From an uncultured Mycoplasmatota bacterium (GTDB lineage Bacteria; Bacillota_I; Bacilli_A; RF39; UBA660): DNA of 7,166 nt. Position 1 is the stretch's first letter; each line of letters begins with the position of its first letter. Location: contig CAOKNI010000041.1 in the NCBI GenBank assembly GCA_948470005.1, positions 1 through 7,166 of the forward strand, in the 5' to 3' direction. Of the stretch, positions 7,090-7,166 are shown piece by piece. A program made the position numbers and the translations under genes. The notes under the pieces were generated by a model. It was not told where the DNA came from. It saw only the letters and a program-made list of their open reading frames with translations, and did not search any database.

Positions 7090-7166
7090 TTAAAATAAAG
7101 ACAATTTTAAAGAAAGACTCTTATAATAAAAGATAGTTAAGTTCTACAAAGTTTGATAGAATTTAA

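Noticed and set aside
7139..7165. AAGTTCTA/TAGAATTT dyad at the right edge
   Set aside because: It is an 8-bp AT-rich stem with one wobble pair and no T-tract directly after it. It could end an upstream gene but cannot be judged at the window edge.

Overview
This is a strongly AT-rich window in which every gene lies on the minus strand. It reads like part of the chromosome of a low-GC, endospore-forming Bacillota. The best evidence is a clear pro-SigK sporulation sigma factor beside a clostridial/Bacilli-type glutamyl-tRNA synthetase. Trp is encoded by TGG, and TAA, TGA and TAG all occur as stops, so the standard bacterial code fits. A streamlined uncultured Bacilli lineage is possible, but that is inference. 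I see no mobile element, tRNA, rRNA, CRISPR array or origin.

Layout in transcription order (right to left): (1) 7166-7018, a leader of about 150 bases with a SigE-like -10 element and a consensus TATAAT; (2) sigK, 7017-6322; (3) a polytopic membrane protein of the YfhO / PTPS-related GT-C-like type, 6280 (or 6289) to 4601, with an extended -10 promoter so close that its mRNA would be almost leaderless; (4) gltX, 4532-2868, with its own promoter; (5) a CYTH-domain gene overlapping the gltX end by 8 bases, complete except for one in-frame TAA at codon 27, followed by a good intrinsic terminator at 2256-2237; (6) a separately promoted 697-residue protein, 2164-71, whose C-terminal half is a PEP-binding barrel of the enzyme I / pyruvate phosphate dikinase type but which has no recognisable phosphohistidine domain; (7) at the left edge, a very strong Shine-Dalgarno followed by a 14-codon ORF whose ATG sits in a small hairpin.

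There are at least two transcription units: sigK to CYTH, ending at the terminator and with internal promoters, and the PEP-barrel gene, which appears to read on into whatever lies left of the window. Functionally the neighbours are mixed (sporulation control, envelope or glycan chemistry, translation, phosphate metabolism), so context adds little to the assignments. The items most worth following up are the PEP-barrel protein with its unidentified N-terminal half, the single-codon lesion in the CYTH gene, and the short ORF at the left edge.
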